From: an uncultured Bacilli bacterium
GTDB taxonomy: Bacteria > Bacillota_I > Bacilli_A > RF39 > UBA660
Assembly: GCA_910585335.1 (NCBI GenBank)
Contig: CAJUCU010000027.1
Span: 1 to 16,532 of the forward strand
Length of the DNA stretch: 16,532 bases
Direction of reading: 5' to 3'
Made by a program: the position numbers and the translations under genes. Numbering within the stretch: position 1 is the stretch's first letter; every line of letters starts with the position of its first letter. Shown here in pieces: positions 1-7,280 of the stretch. The notes beneath the pieces were generated by a model, which saw nothing but the letters and a program-made list of their open reading frames with translations, did no database searches and had not been told where the DNA came from.

Positions 1-2
1 TA

Positions 3-536
3 TCAAAAGGAAATGTAAAAGGAGGAAGTATAACCTTAGGCGTTACCAAAGCATCAGTTGGAGAGACGGTAAGTTTTACAACCAGTCCAACTACTGGATT
101 TACCTATCAAGGGGCAACAGTAGTTTGTGAAGATGGAGGAAAAATGACAATAAGTTGGTCTTCAAATGCCTTGCTTTTTGGTGGAACTTCAGTACCATCA
201 AGAGGTCAAGCAATTACAGGAAATAGTTATGATATAACAGATTATGAGCGTATAGAGTCAGGAATTTGGTGCTATCAATATTCGGGGGCAACTTTTTATC
301 ATACTATAGCTTTAATGAGTAATAGAACTGATTGGGTTCATCAAAACGCTAAAGCAACCACGATTAGTTGGAGCAATACTTCGAATAGAATGGCAGCATT
401 ACTTGATATTTCTAGTTATAAAGGCCAATATTATATTGGAACACAGCTCTTGGTCAATGGAAGTGCATATTCTTGCTATAATGACTATATAAAATTATTA
501 GGGAAAACCTATAGTTGGTCAAACACAGGCTTATAA
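3..536 (+). CDS. C-terminal part of a repeat-type surface protein (5' truncated)
   Basis: The reading frame is open from the first bases of the window, so the gene starts upstream and only its last 177 codons are visible. The methionine at 144 is internal, has no good ribosome site, and is not a credible start. The visible N-terminal part (GGSITLGVTKASVGETVSFT, then a PTTGF turn and GATVVCEDGG) has the pattern of bacterial extracellular beta-sandwich repeats of the InlB B-repeat or Ig-like kind. The rest is rich in Ser, Thr, Tyr, Asn and Trp, with two ISWS/YSWS-like strands and few charges, as in adhesins or secreted wall proteins. No LPXTG sorting signal or membrane anchor is present at the C-terminus. 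The specific function is not recognisable. An exported structural or adhesive role is an inference. Confidence 0.6.
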   Translation, partial: SKGNVKGGSITLGVTKASVGETVSFTTSPTTGFTYQGATVVCEDGGKMTISWSSNALLFGGTSVPSRGQAITGNSYDITDYERIESGIWCYQYSGATFYHTIALMSNRTDWVHQNAKATTISWSNTSNRMAALLDISSYKGQYYIGTQLLVNGSAYSCYNDYIKLLGKTYSWSNTGL

Positions 537-572
537 ATCGAATTTTATAAAAAATGTAAAGCAAAAATCGAA

Positions 573-616
573 TGTGGTATAAAATACGAAAAATCTTCCA
601 CAATATAAATGGGAGG
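573..616 (+). promoter_or_regulatory. Probable promoter and ribosome site of the lipoprotein gene
   Basis: TGGTATAAAAT lies at 575-585, an extended -10 box (TGnTATAAA-like). No convincing -35 element sits 17 bp upstream. GGGAGG at 611-616 lies 7 nt before the ATG at 624. The -10 box resembles those before other genes of this window. Confidence 0.4.
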
Positions 617-623
617 ATGAAAT

Positions 624-1166
624 ATGAAAAAAATATTTCTTGTATTTGCAGTACTTTTTCTCTTTGCTACAGGTTGTGGTGATATGAGTAATACACCTAC
701 TAAGAAAGTAGAAGATTTCTTAGGAAAATATCAATCTATGGATAGTAATGTCTTATCGCAGCTTGACGATATTGTAAAAGAAGATACTGATATGGATGAA
801 GATCAGAGAACAGATTATAAAAGTTTGATGGAAAAACAATATCAAAACCTATCTTATAAAATTAAGAATGAAAATATTAACGGAGATAATGCAACAGTGG
901 ATGTTGAAGTAGAAGTTTATGATTACCGTAGTGCGCTTGATAAAGCAGAGAGCTATCGTAATGAACATAAAGAGGAGTTCTTAGATGATAATAAGAAAGA
1001 TGATATCTCAAAATATATTGCGTATAAGATTAAAGAGTTAAAAAAAGTGAGTGATAAGAGAAAATATCCTATTACGTTTAATCTTCATAAAGATGACGGA
1101 GAATGGATTTTAGATGATATTAGTGATAGTGATAGAGAAAAAATACATGGATTATATCTAGAGTAG
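624..1166 (+). CDS. Small lipoprotein, NTF2-like/DUF4878-like fold suspected
   Basis: This is a 180-aa protein with a lipoprotein signal peptide: MKK start, a hydrophobic core, and a lipobox ATGC with the lipidated cysteine at residue 18. It should be anchored on the outer face of the membrane. The mature part is very acidic and lysine-rich. It begins with a TPTKKVEDFL helix, continues with alternating strands (YKIKNENINGDNATVDVEVE, YPITFNLHKDDGEWILDD) and ends in a short helix. Helix first, then strands ending in a DG(E/K)W motif, is typical of small NTF2-like lipoproteins such as DUF4878, but I cannot confirm the family. No catalytic residues stand out. The gene has its own promoter and terminator, so it is probably monocistronic. 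Function unknown. Confidence 0.8.
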   Translation: MKKIFLVFAVLFLFATGCGDMSNTPTKKVEDFLGKYQSMDSNVLSQLDDIVKEDTDMDEDQRTDYKSLMEKQYQNLSYKIKNENINGDNATVDVEVEVYDYRSALDKAESYRNEHKEEFLDDNKKDDISKYIAYKIKELKKVSDKRKYPITFNLHKDDGEWILDDISDSDREKIHGLYLE

Positions 1167-1188
1167 AGTACCTTTCGTACTCTTTTTT
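1165..1188 (+). terminator. Rho-independent terminator of the lipoprotein gene
   Basis: A 7-bp stem AGAGTAC/GTACTCT (1165-1171 and 1177-1183) with a CTTTC loop is followed by a T run. The stem begins inside the TAG stop codon. Confidence 0.85.
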
Positions 1189-1240
1189 GATAAAATGCCA
1201 TAAAATCTTTTCTTTTACATAGAATGAAATAGGTGAAGTT

Positions 1241-2269
1241 ATGAAAAAAATAATCCTATTTCTTTTTTTGTTTTTATTTCCTATTCCTGTCTTTGCACTT
1301 TCTGATAGTTCTCATAATAGTATTGTAATGGATATTGACAGTGGAAGAATTTTATATCAAAAAAATAGTAATAGTAGACATTTAATTGCTTCTATTACTA
1401 AAATTATGACTTTGGTTGTGGCCCTTGATCATGCTAATCCTAAAGATATCTATCAAGCAGGGGAAGAAGTTTTAGAAATGTATGGTACTAATATTTATAT
1501 TGAATATAAAGAAAAAATGAGTTTGAACGATTTACTTTATGGTCTTATGCTTCGAAGTGGAAATGATGCTGCTGTTGTTATTGCTAATCATGTTTCCAAA
1601 AATGAAAAAGAATTTGTAAAACTTATGAATAGAAAAGCCAAAAATACGGTATTTGCGAATCCTCATGGTTTAGATGAAGTAACTCAAAATTATTCTACAG
1701 CTTATGATATGGCTGTCCTTTCTAGTTATGCTTATAAAAATTACCCTTTGTTTCGTAAAATTTCAGGAACTTATCGTTATGTTTCAAAAGGGAATGATAA
1801 AACTTATTTGTGGTATAACCGGAATAAATTATTAAAGTCTTATGAATATACTACAGGAGGAAAAACAGGATATACACCTAGTGCAGGGAAAACCTTTGTT
1901 TCTACTGCCCGTAAAAATAACTTGGACCTTACGATTGTTACTTTAAATGATTCGGATACTTATGAAAATCATAAACAACTGTATGAAAACATTTATAAAA
2001 ATTATGCAAGCTACAAAATTGTGGATGCTAAAACATTTGATTTAGACCATAATTATTACATCAAAGAATCCTTTTCCTATCCTCTTACGCTAAAAGAAAA
2101 AGATAATATTAAAATACTTACGAAAGTAGATCAGTCATTATCTGGAGAAAAGAAAGGGCAAGTGGAAGTTTATTTATATAATAAATTGATTAAGAAAATT
2201 CCTATTTATTCTGCAAAAAAAAGAGAAAATAGAAAAGGCTCTAATTTCTTTCAAAAACTATTTTCGTAA
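1241..2269 (+). CDS. Serine-type D-Ala-D-Ala carboxypeptidase (PBP5/DacF-like, peptidase family S11)
   Basis: This secreted enzyme trims the terminal D-alanine from peptidoglycan stem peptides, limiting cross-linking. The 342-aa protein has a signal peptide (residues 1 to about 20, MKKIILFLFL core, PVFA cleavage region). All three active-site motifs of the family are intact: SxxK as S51-I-T-K54, SxN as S106-G-N108, and KTG at 208-210. A shorter beta-rich C-terminal domain follows, ending in a basic and aromatic tail (KRENRKGSNFFQKLFS) that could be the membrane-peripheral anchor known in PBP5-type enzymes. It is somewhat shorter than typical DacF/DacA proteins. The ribosome site AGGTGA at 1231-1236 is weak. 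Its 3' end overlaps the convergent phosphoesterase gene by 12 nt. I am confident of the family but not of which paralogue this is. Confidence 0.93.
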   Translation: MKKIILFLFLFLFPIPVFALSDSSHNSIVMDIDSGRILYQKNSNSRHLIASITKIMTLVVALDHANPKDIYQAGEEVLEMYGTNIYIEYKEKMSLNDLLYGLMLRSGNDAAVVIANHVSKNEKEFVKLMNRKAKNTVFANPHGLDEVTQNYSTAYDMAVLSSYAYKNYPLFRKISGTYRYVSKGNDKTYLWYNRNKLLKSYEYTTGGKTGYTPSAGKTFVSTARKNNLDLTIVTLNDSDTYENHKQLYENIYKNYASYKIVDAKTFDLDHNYYIKESFSYPLTLKEKDNIKILTKVDQSLSGEKKGQVEVYLYNKLIKKIPIYSAKKRENRKGSNFFQKLFS

Positions 2270-3172
2270 TCTAAAAAAATGAATACTTGGATGATTATTC
2301 AAACGTACTTGATAATTACTGGTTCCTAATCCACTAGAAATATAAAGTTCTGTATTTTCTAATGAGTAATGGGCATCAGTATATTTGGTAGCACCTTCCA
2401 TTTTGGTAACACCACCAATAAAAGGAAGTCTAATTCCACCATTATGAGAGTGTCCTGCTAAGGCAATGTTTGTTTTGTAAGTCGTTTTAATTTCATCTAT
2501 ACTATCTGGTTCATGAAGAAGTGTAATTGTGTAAATATCTGAGTTGTGGTTTTCTTCTTTGAAGTAACGAAAAGCTTCTTCTATATTTCTATCAGTTGTA
2601 AGACTACCAAGGCCTACTACTAAAATAGGATGATTATCATTACTATAAACTAAATCATAATCATTATTTAAAATAGTGAAGTTACTTTGATTCATAATTG
2701 TTTGAAAAGAAGCAATATCTTCTTCGCCTGCTACTGCATATTTTCCAATTGGGACCTTTAAACTTTTTAATTCTTTTGTGATATTTTCTGCCTCTTTGGT
2801 TGAAAGTTCATATTTCTCATCAATTAAGTCACCTGTAAAAAAAATGATATCAGGTTTTCTTTTGTTTATTTCTTTTATCAGTTCTTTTAGATCTTCTAGA
2901 AAATAAGTAGAACCGTAATGTAAATCAGAAAAATGAATTATTTTTTTTCCGTTGAAACTATCTGGAATATTTGACGCATTGATTACTTCTTCTTTGATGA
3001 TTAATTTCTTTGTAGCAATATTAGTTATATAAAAGTAACTAATACTGAAAACTACGAATAATAAAAGAAGGCTTAGAAAAATACGTTTTGCATATTTCTT
3101 TCTTTTCTCTCTTTTTTCTTCTTCTTCAATGTTTTCTTGTTTCTCTTTATTTTTTTCTGTTCTGCTTTCCAT
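2258..3172 (-). CDS. Membrane-anchored calcineurin-like metallophosphoesterase (YkuE-type)
   Basis: This 304-aa protein has a highly charged N-terminal tail (residues 1-30, Glu/Lys-rich), one membrane segment (about 31-50, KRIFLSLLLLFVVFSISYFY), and an extracytoplasmic phosphoesterase domain. Metal-ligand motifs are D83-L-H85 (FSDLH), G114-D115-x-x-D118 (TGDLID), H220 (LLHEPD) and GHSH with H241/H243. The usual GNH(D/E) motif, which supplies the bridging asparagine and catalytic histidine, reads GEED at 149-152, so activity may be altered. YkuE-like relatives act on phosphate esters or lipid-linked substrates at the membrane. The substrate here is unknown. The ribosome site AGGTGA lies 4 nt before the ATG (plus-strand positions 3177-3182). 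The gene is convergent with the carboxypeptidase gene and divergent from tex. Confidence 0.88.
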   Translation of the reverse strand: MESRTEKNKEKQENIEEEEKREKRKKYAKRIFLSLLLLFVVFSISYFYITNIATKKLIIKEEVINASNIPDSFNGKKIIHFSDLHYGSTYFLEDLKELIKEINKRKPDIIFFTGDLIDEKYELSTKEAENITKELKSLKVPIGKYAVAGEEDIASFQTIMNQSNFTILNNDYDLVYSNDNHPILVVGLGSLTTDRNIEEAFRYFKEENHNSDIYTITLLHEPDSIDEIKTTYKTNIALAGHSHNGGIRLPFIGGVTKMEGATKYTDAHYSLENTELYISSGLGTSNYQVRLNNHPSIHFFRLRK

Positions 3173-3188
3173 ATGATCACCTATTTTT

Positions 3189-3197
3189 ATTGTATCA
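3189..3197 (-). promoter_or_regulatory. Possible extended -10 box of the phosphoesterase gene
   Basis: Read on the minus strand, TGATACAAT matches TGnTATAAT at 5 of 6 core positions. It sits close to the AGGTGA ribosome site, so the implied leader is very short. A second minus-strand candidate is TTGACT at 3238-3243. The assignment is weak. Confidence 0.25.
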
Positions 3198-3265
3198 TGA
3201 AATCGTTTGTTTCTCTAGAGGAAAATATTTATAAAAAGTCAATACTTTTCTTCTCGTTTTTAATT

Positions 3266-3274
3266 TGATACACT
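3266..3274 (+). promoter_or_regulatory. Probable extended -10 promoter of tex
   Basis: TGATACACT fits the extended -10 pattern TGnTAnnnT. It is followed after a short leader by a strong GGAGGT ribosome site at 3281-3286 and the ATG at 3293. No clear -35 box is seen. Confidence 0.35.
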
Positions 3275-3292
3275 GATGATGGAGGTAGGAAT

Positions 3293-5437
3293 ATGAACGA
3301 GATGATTATAAAAGAAATAGCTGTTAATTTAGCAATTAGTGAAAAGCAAGTGACAGTTGTTTTAGAAATGCTAAGTGAAGGAAATACCGTTCCTTTTATT
3401 GCACGTTATAGAAAAGAAGCAACTGGAGCACTCGATGAAGAAATGATTCGTCGTATTAATGATGTTTATGAATATCAAGTAAATCTTTTGAAACGAAAAG
3501 AAGATGTGATTCGATTAATTGATGAGAAAGGGATGTTAACAGAAGACTTAAAAAAAGATATTTTAGCATGTCAAAAATTAGTAGAAGTAGAAGATTTATA
3601 TCGACCATATAAAGAAAAGAAAAAAACAAAGGCAACAGAGGCAATTGCTTTAGGACTTGAACCATTAGCAAAGAAGATTATGGCTTTTCCTATAAATGGA
3701 GATATTACTTCACTTGCTACTCCTTATATTACAGATAAAGTTGTTACGGTAGAAGATGCTGTGATGCATGCAGGATATATTATTAGTGAATGGATTAGTG
3801 ATAATGCTTTCTATCGTAAATTTATTCGTTCTTTTATTTATAAAAACGGTGTTATAATTACTAAGAAAAAGAAGAAAGCAGAAGATGAGAATCATATTTA
3901 TGAGATGTATTATGATTATAGTGAAGCTGTAAAATATATCAAACCACATCGTATTATGGCAATCAACCGTGCTGAAAAAGAAGGGGTAATTTCGGTATCT
4001 ATTGATTATAATTTAGAAGAGATTAAGACTTATTTAGAAAAGAAGATGATTAAAAATGAGAAATCCTTTGTAGTGGATATTGTAATATCTAGTATTCTGG
4101 ATTCATTAAAACGGTTGATTCTTCCTAGTGTAGAAAGAGAGATTCGAAGTGAACTTAAAGAAAAAGCGGAGGAAGTATCGATTGATAATTTTTCTAATAA
4201 TGTAGAACATTTATTACTAACACCACCGATGAAGGAAAAAACAGTACTTGGATATGATCCAGCTTTTAGGACTGGGTGTAAACTAGCTGTTTTAGATAAG
4301 ACAGGAAAGCCACTTGAAATTGCGGTTATTTATCCAACTGAACCACACAATAAAATAGAGGAGTCTAAAAAGAAAGTACTTGAATTAATTGATAAATATA
4401 ATGTAGATATTATTGCAATTGGAAATGGAACGGCGTCTCGTGAGAGTGAAACGTTTATTGCTAATACGATAAAAGAAGCGACTCGTCCTGTTGAATATGT
4501 GATTGTCAGTGAAGCGGGGGCTTCTGTATATTCCGCATCTAAGCTTGCTATTGAAGAATTTCCAGATCTTACAGTAGAAAAGAGAAGTGCCATTAGTATT
4601 GGTAGAAGACTTCAAGATAGTTTGTCAGAGCTTGTAAAAATCGATCCAAAAAGTATTGGGGTTGGACTTTATCAACATGATGTGACACCGAAAAAACTAG
4701 ATGAATCATTAAACTTTGTTGTTACTAAAGCGGTTAACTCTGTAGGTGTTAATATAAATACTGCCTCTCGGTCGCTACTTACTTATGTTTCTGGATTAAC
4801 GAAGAGAGCGATAGATGAAATTTTAAATACTAGAGATCAACTTGGAAAATTTGTTAGTCGAGAAGATGTGAAAAAATTAAAGACGATGACGCCGAAAGTT
4901 TATGAACAAGCGATTGGTTTTATCCGGATTGTGGATGGTGAAAATCCTTTGGATAAGACCGCTATCCATCCAGAAAGTTATGATGCTACGAAAAAATTAT
5001 TAGAAAAGCTTGGGTTTTGTGTGAATGATATTGGTACACAAAAACTAAAAGAATCCTTAAATGTTAATGTGGAAGAGTTAAGTCAAGATTTAGGAATTGA
5101 TGTTTATACTTTAACAGATATCATAGAAGCTTTGATTTCTCCAGAGAGAGATCCTCGTGACTCTATGCCAAAACCACTTTTACGTAGTGATATTCTTCAT
5201 ATTGAAGATTTGCATGTAGGAGAAAAATTACAAGGAACCGTGCGCAATGTAGTAGATTTTGGATTATTTATTGATATTGGACTTCATGATGATGGCCTTG
5301 CCCATATTTCGAAATTGAGCAAAGACTTTATTAAACATCCATCTGATTTATTCAGTGTTGGAGATATCGTGGAATGCTATGTAGATGATGTGTCCGTTGA
5401 AAAGGGAAAAGTAAGTTTAAGTTTACTTCCTAGATAG
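3293..5437 (+). CDS. tex: Tex family RNA-binding transcription accessory protein
   Basis: This is a complete 714-aa Tex protein, a cytoplasmic nucleic-acid-binding factor linked to transcription and RNA metabolism. The N-terminal helical region contains the conserved FIARYRKEATGALDEE segment. The YqgF/RNase H-like domain starts near residue 316 (GYDPAFRTGCKLAVLD, with the conserved Asp at 322). A helix-hairpin-helix region runs from about 487 (NINTASRSLLTYVSGL) to 560. The S1 RNA-binding domain is at about 642-712 (GTVRNVVDFGLFIDIG, then GLAHIS). Length and domain order match the family, with no break. The gene stands alone, with its own ribosome site (GGAGGT) and terminator. Confidence 0.97.
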   Translation: MNEMIIKEIAVNLAISEKQVTVVLEMLSEGNTVPFIARYRKEATGALDEEMIRRINDVYEYQVNLLKRKEDVIRLIDEKGMLTEDLKKDILACQKLVEVEDLYRPYKEKKKTKATEAIALGLEPLAKKIMAFPINGDITSLATPYITDKVVTVEDAVMHAGYIISEWISDNAFYRKFIRSFIYKNGVIITKKKKKAEDENHIYEMYYDYSEAVKYIKPHRIMAINRAEKEGVISVSIDYNLEEIKTYLEKKMIKNEKSFVVDIVISSILDSLKRLILPSVEREIRSELKEKAEEVSIDNFSNNVEHLLLTPPMKEKTVLGYDPAFRTGCKLAVLDKTGKPLEIAVIYPTEPHNKIEESKKKVLELIDKYNVDIIAIGNGTASRESETFIANTIKEATRPVEYVIVSEAGASVYSASKLAIEEFPDLTVEKRSAISIGRRLQDSLSELVKIDPKSIGVGLYQHDVTPKKLDESLNFVVTKAVNSVGVNINTASRSLLTYVSGLTKRAIDEILNTRDQLGKFVSREDVKKLKTMTPKVYEQAIGFIRIVDGENPLDKTAIHPESYDATKKLLEKLGFCVNDIGTQKLKESLNVNVEELSQDLGIDVYTLTDIIEALISPERDPRDSMPKPLLRSDILHIEDLHVGEKLQGTVRNVVDFGLFIDIGLHDDGLAHISKLSKDFIKHPSDLFSVGDIVECYVDDVSVEKGKVSLSLLPR

Positions 5438-5464
5438 TAAATTTATATTTTCATATTCAGTTTT

Positions 5465-5516
5465 AGAGGAATTTAATAATTTATTAGATGAATTATTGAG
5501 TTCCTCTTTTTGTTTT
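5465..5516 (+). terminator. Terminator downstream of tex
   Basis: AGAGGAA (5465-5471) pairs with TTCCTCT (5501-5507), and inner AATAAT (5475-5480) pairs with ATTATT (5492-5497). A T-rich tail (TTTTTGTTTT) follows. It lies about 28 nt after the tex stop codon. Confidence 0.8.
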
Positions 5517-5555
5517 ATAAATTGATAAAATAATAGAACAATTGGATAAAAAGTC

Positions 5556-5569
5556 TATAATAATATAAG
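5556..5569 (+). promoter_or_regulatory. Candidate -10 region of dinD
   Basis: TATAAT (5556-5561) and TATAAG (5564-5569) are adjacent candidate -10 boxes about 35-45 nt before the start codon. TTGGAT at 5542-5547 lies 16 bp before the second. No LexA/DinR operator (GAAC-N4-GTTC type) is visible, so SOS control is not supported by this sequence. Confidence 0.3.
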
Positions 5570-5601
5570 AGAATACGAAAGCTAAAAAGGAGGAATCATT
5601 G

Positions 5602-6429
5602 ATGAATGAAATGAAAAGTGTTACTACAACATTTGAAGATATCAAGCATTATAACGAGAAAGGTCAAGAATTTTGGTATGCAAGGGAGCTTATGCTTGTA
5701 TTAGAATATAAAAGATGGGACAAATTTCATAATGTTATTGATAATGCTAAAATAGCTTGTGATAAGAGTAATAATGAAATAGAAGACCATTTTTCCCAAC
5801 TGGGAAAAATGGTCGAAATAGGCTCTAATGCCTCAAGAAAAATAGTGGATTATAAATTATCGCGATATGCATGTTATTTAATTGTACAAAATGCGGATCC
5901 ATTCAAAGAAAACGTTGCTTTTGGTCAAACTTATTTCGCTGTTCAAACAAGAAAGCAAGAGATAAATGAGAAGGAATATAGTGAATTAACAGAAGATGAA
6001 AAAAGGCTCTATCAAAGAAGTCTAACTAGAAAGGGTAATTTTTCACTAAATCAAACTGCTAAAGGCGCAGGAGTTAAGAATTATGATCAGTTTCATAACT
6101 ATGGATATAAAGGTTTATATAATGGTGAAACAGCAGATGATATAGCAAAGAGAAAACAACTAAGATACCGAGAAGATATTTTAGATAATATGGGTAGTGA
6201 TGAATTGATTGCTAATTTATTTAGAATTTCACAGACAGAACAAAAACTAAAAAAGGAAAATATTAAAAATGAGAATGAAGCAAATAAAACACATTATGAA
6301 GTTGGCAGTAAAATAAGAAATACCATAAAGGAATTAGGTGGAACGATGCCAGAAGAATTACCAACACCAAAAAAGAGTTTAAAAGAATTAGAAAGAGAAA
6401 AGAAAAATAATTTTACAAGTAGAGTATAA
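5602..6429 (+). CDS. dinD: DinD-like (DNA damage-inducible protein D family) protein
   Basis: This 275-aa protein is close to the length of E. coli DinD (274 aa) and appears complete. The N-terminal part has the BRO/DinD-type motif EFWYARELMLVLEYKRWDKF, then a GKMVEIGS segment near residue 68, the YKLSRYACYLIVQNADP block and FGQTYFAVQTRKQE. The C-terminal half is charged and probably helical. In E. coli, DinD is SOS-induced and inhibits RecA strand exchange; whether that applies here is inference. The start is ATG 5602, 8 nt after AAGGAGG (5587-5593). A TTG codon just before it (5599) is in frame but less likely. The coding sequence contains a perfect 14-bp-arm palindrome at 5785-5814. Such genes are often found near mobile or defence regions, but no such neighbour is seen here. 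Confidence 0.88.
   Translation: MNEMKSVTTTFEDIKHYNEKGQEFWYARELMLVLEYKRWDKFHNVIDNAKIACDKSNNEIEDHFSQLGKMVEIGSNASRKIVDYKLSRYACYLIVQNADPFKENVAFGQTYFAVQTRKQEINEKEYSELTEDEKRLYQRSLTRKGNFSLNQTAKGAGVKNYDQFHNYGYKGLYNGETADDIAKRKQLRYREDILDNMGSDELIANLFRISQTEQKLKKENIKNENEANKTHYEVGSKIRNTIKELGGTMPEELPTPKKSLKELEREKKNNFTSRV
5785..5814. repeat. Perfect 30-nt palindrome inside dinD
   Basis: The left arm GACCATTTTTCCCA (5785-5798) and right arm TGGGAAAAATGGTC (5801-5814) are exact reverse complements separated by AC. The element covers exactly ten codons (DHFSQLGKMV, residues 62-71) and would form a strong mRNA hairpin. Confidence 0.9.
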
Positions 6430-6444
6430 CGTGAAAAGATTAAA

Positions 6445-6453
6445 TGGTATGAT
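6445..6453 (+). promoter_or_regulatory. Orphan extended -10 box between dinD and the Crp/Fnr gene
   Basis: TGGTATGAT is identical to the -10 element before the membrane-protein gene at 15247. No plus-strand gene follows before 7281. The interval 6430-6542 also holds a short GAGTTC-TTAA-GAATTC hairpin (6509-6524) and AACTCT/AGAGTT arms (6462-6467 and 6508-6513). It could start an antisense or small RNA, or be chance. Confidence 0.25.
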
Positions 6454-6542
6454 TTTGATAAAACTCTAAATATACTAACATTTGATAATTAGAAAGAATT
6501 ATTTCAAAGAGTTCTTAAGAATTCAAAATAAGAATACAGAAA

Positions 6543-7166
6543 CTAATCATTGATTTTAATTACTTTATTTTCTTTTTTTATTTGTCCCTCCTTTTCTAAC
6601 TTTTTTAATTCTCTCATAAAGTTACTTCTATCTACGGCAATATATTCAGCAATGGCGGTGTAAGAAGTAGTTACTTTAAAAATATTTTCTTCATTCATTC
6701 TAGACTTTAAGAAAAATAGGATTTTTTCACGAACAGTACGTTTTGATAAAAGTTCTATTTTTTCGTTTTGCTGTTTATAGTCGCGAATTAAGAGTTCAAA
6801 TAGTATAAAAACCATATTATTGTGATAAGGACAACCTTTACTACAATTTTTAATCGTATCGTAATAATCAATAAAAACTACTTTGGTTTCATGGGTACTA
6901 ATAATATAGATTTCGTCTTCAAAACTTTCAAAAAAAAGATTCGAAAAAATATCATGAGTTTTTAATTCCTTCATAATGGTTGTTTTTCCTTCAATATCTG
7001 TTTTTATTACCTTGGCATTGCCTGTTATGATAAAACCAATTTGCTTCTTTGCCGGAGATAAGTTTAGAATTACTTCTTTTTCTAGATAGGTTTTGCTTAC
7101 TGTATTGACACAGGTTGACAGATAGTTTTGAAAAAGTAAAATGGTATCGTTTTTTATATTTTTCAT
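6543..7166 (-). CDS. Crp/Fnr family transcriptional regulator
   Basis: This 207-aa regulator has an N-terminal cyclic-nucleotide-binding-like beta-roll (residues about 25-105, with GFIITGNAKVIKTDIEGKTT and IYIISTHETKVVFID), a dimerisation helix (about 117-145), and a C-terminal winged helix with a recognition helix near DRSNFMRELKKLEKEG (residues 179-194). Its three cysteines are C19, C108 and C112 (NCSKGC, followed by H115). C19 is near the N-terminus, as in Fnr, but the set is short of the four ligands Fnr uses for its [4Fe-4S] cluster. Redox or oxygen sensing is therefore possible but unproven. The ribosome site GGAGAGGA precedes the ATG by about 10 nt. It is divergent from nrdD with a shared palindrome between them, which suggests autoregulation and control of the dNTP operon. 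Confidence 0.92.
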   Translation of the reverse strand: MKNIKNDTILLFQNYLSTCVNTVSKTYLEKEVILNLSPAKKQIGFIITGNAKVIKTDIEGKTTIMKELKTHDIFSNLFFESFEDEIYIISTHETKVVFIDYYDTIKNCSKGCPYHNNMVFILFELLIRDYKQQNEKIELLSKRTVREKILFFLKSRMNEENIFKVTTSYTAIAEYIAVDRSNFMRELKKLEKEGQIKKENKVIKIND

Positions 7167-7192
7167 ATCTTTTTATCCTCTCCATTAAAATC

Positions 7193-7198
7193 AATATA
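7193..7198 (-). promoter_or_regulatory. Candidate -10 of the Crp/Fnr regulator gene
   Basis: Read on the minus strand this is TATATT, about 27-32 nt upstream of the start codon. The shared palindrome (7214-7229) would then fall over the -35 region of this promoter, which fits negative autoregulation. Confidence 0.35.
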
Positions 7199-7213
7199 AC
7201 AAAAAAATAAAAA

Positions 7214-7229
7214 TGTTGCAAATGCAACA
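7214..7229. promoter_or_regulatory. Crp/Fnr-type operator between the regulator and nrdD
   Basis: TGTTGCA-AA-TGCAACA is a perfect 16-bp palindrome with 7-bp arms. It has the TTGnnnnnnCAA layout used by Crp/Fnr proteins, with its centre at 7221.5. The nrdD -10 box (TACAAT, 7252-7257) implies a start near 7264, so the palindrome is centred at about -42, the class II activator position. Confidence 0.7.
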
Positions 7230-7251
7230 GTAAAAAAGAGAAAAGATACGT

Positions 7252-7257
7252 TACAAT
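7252..7257 (+). promoter_or_regulatory. -10 box of the nrdD-nrdG-dut-tdk operon
   Basis: TACAAT matches the -10 consensus at 5 of 6 positions. The region where a -35 box should lie (about 7229-7234) does not resemble TTGACA, as expected for an activator-dependent promoter. AAGGAAGGT at 7266-7274 is the ribosome site. Confidence 0.5.
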
Positions 7258-7280
7258 GAAAATGTAAGGAAGGTAGAATT

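Noticed and set aside
5599..5601. TTG 5599 as the start of dinD
   Set aside because: ATG immediately follows at 5602 with better spacing to AAGGAGG.
5520..5601. LexA/DinR SOS box upstream of dinD
   Set aside because: GAAC occurs once at 5536, but no matching GTTC half-site follows at the right distance.
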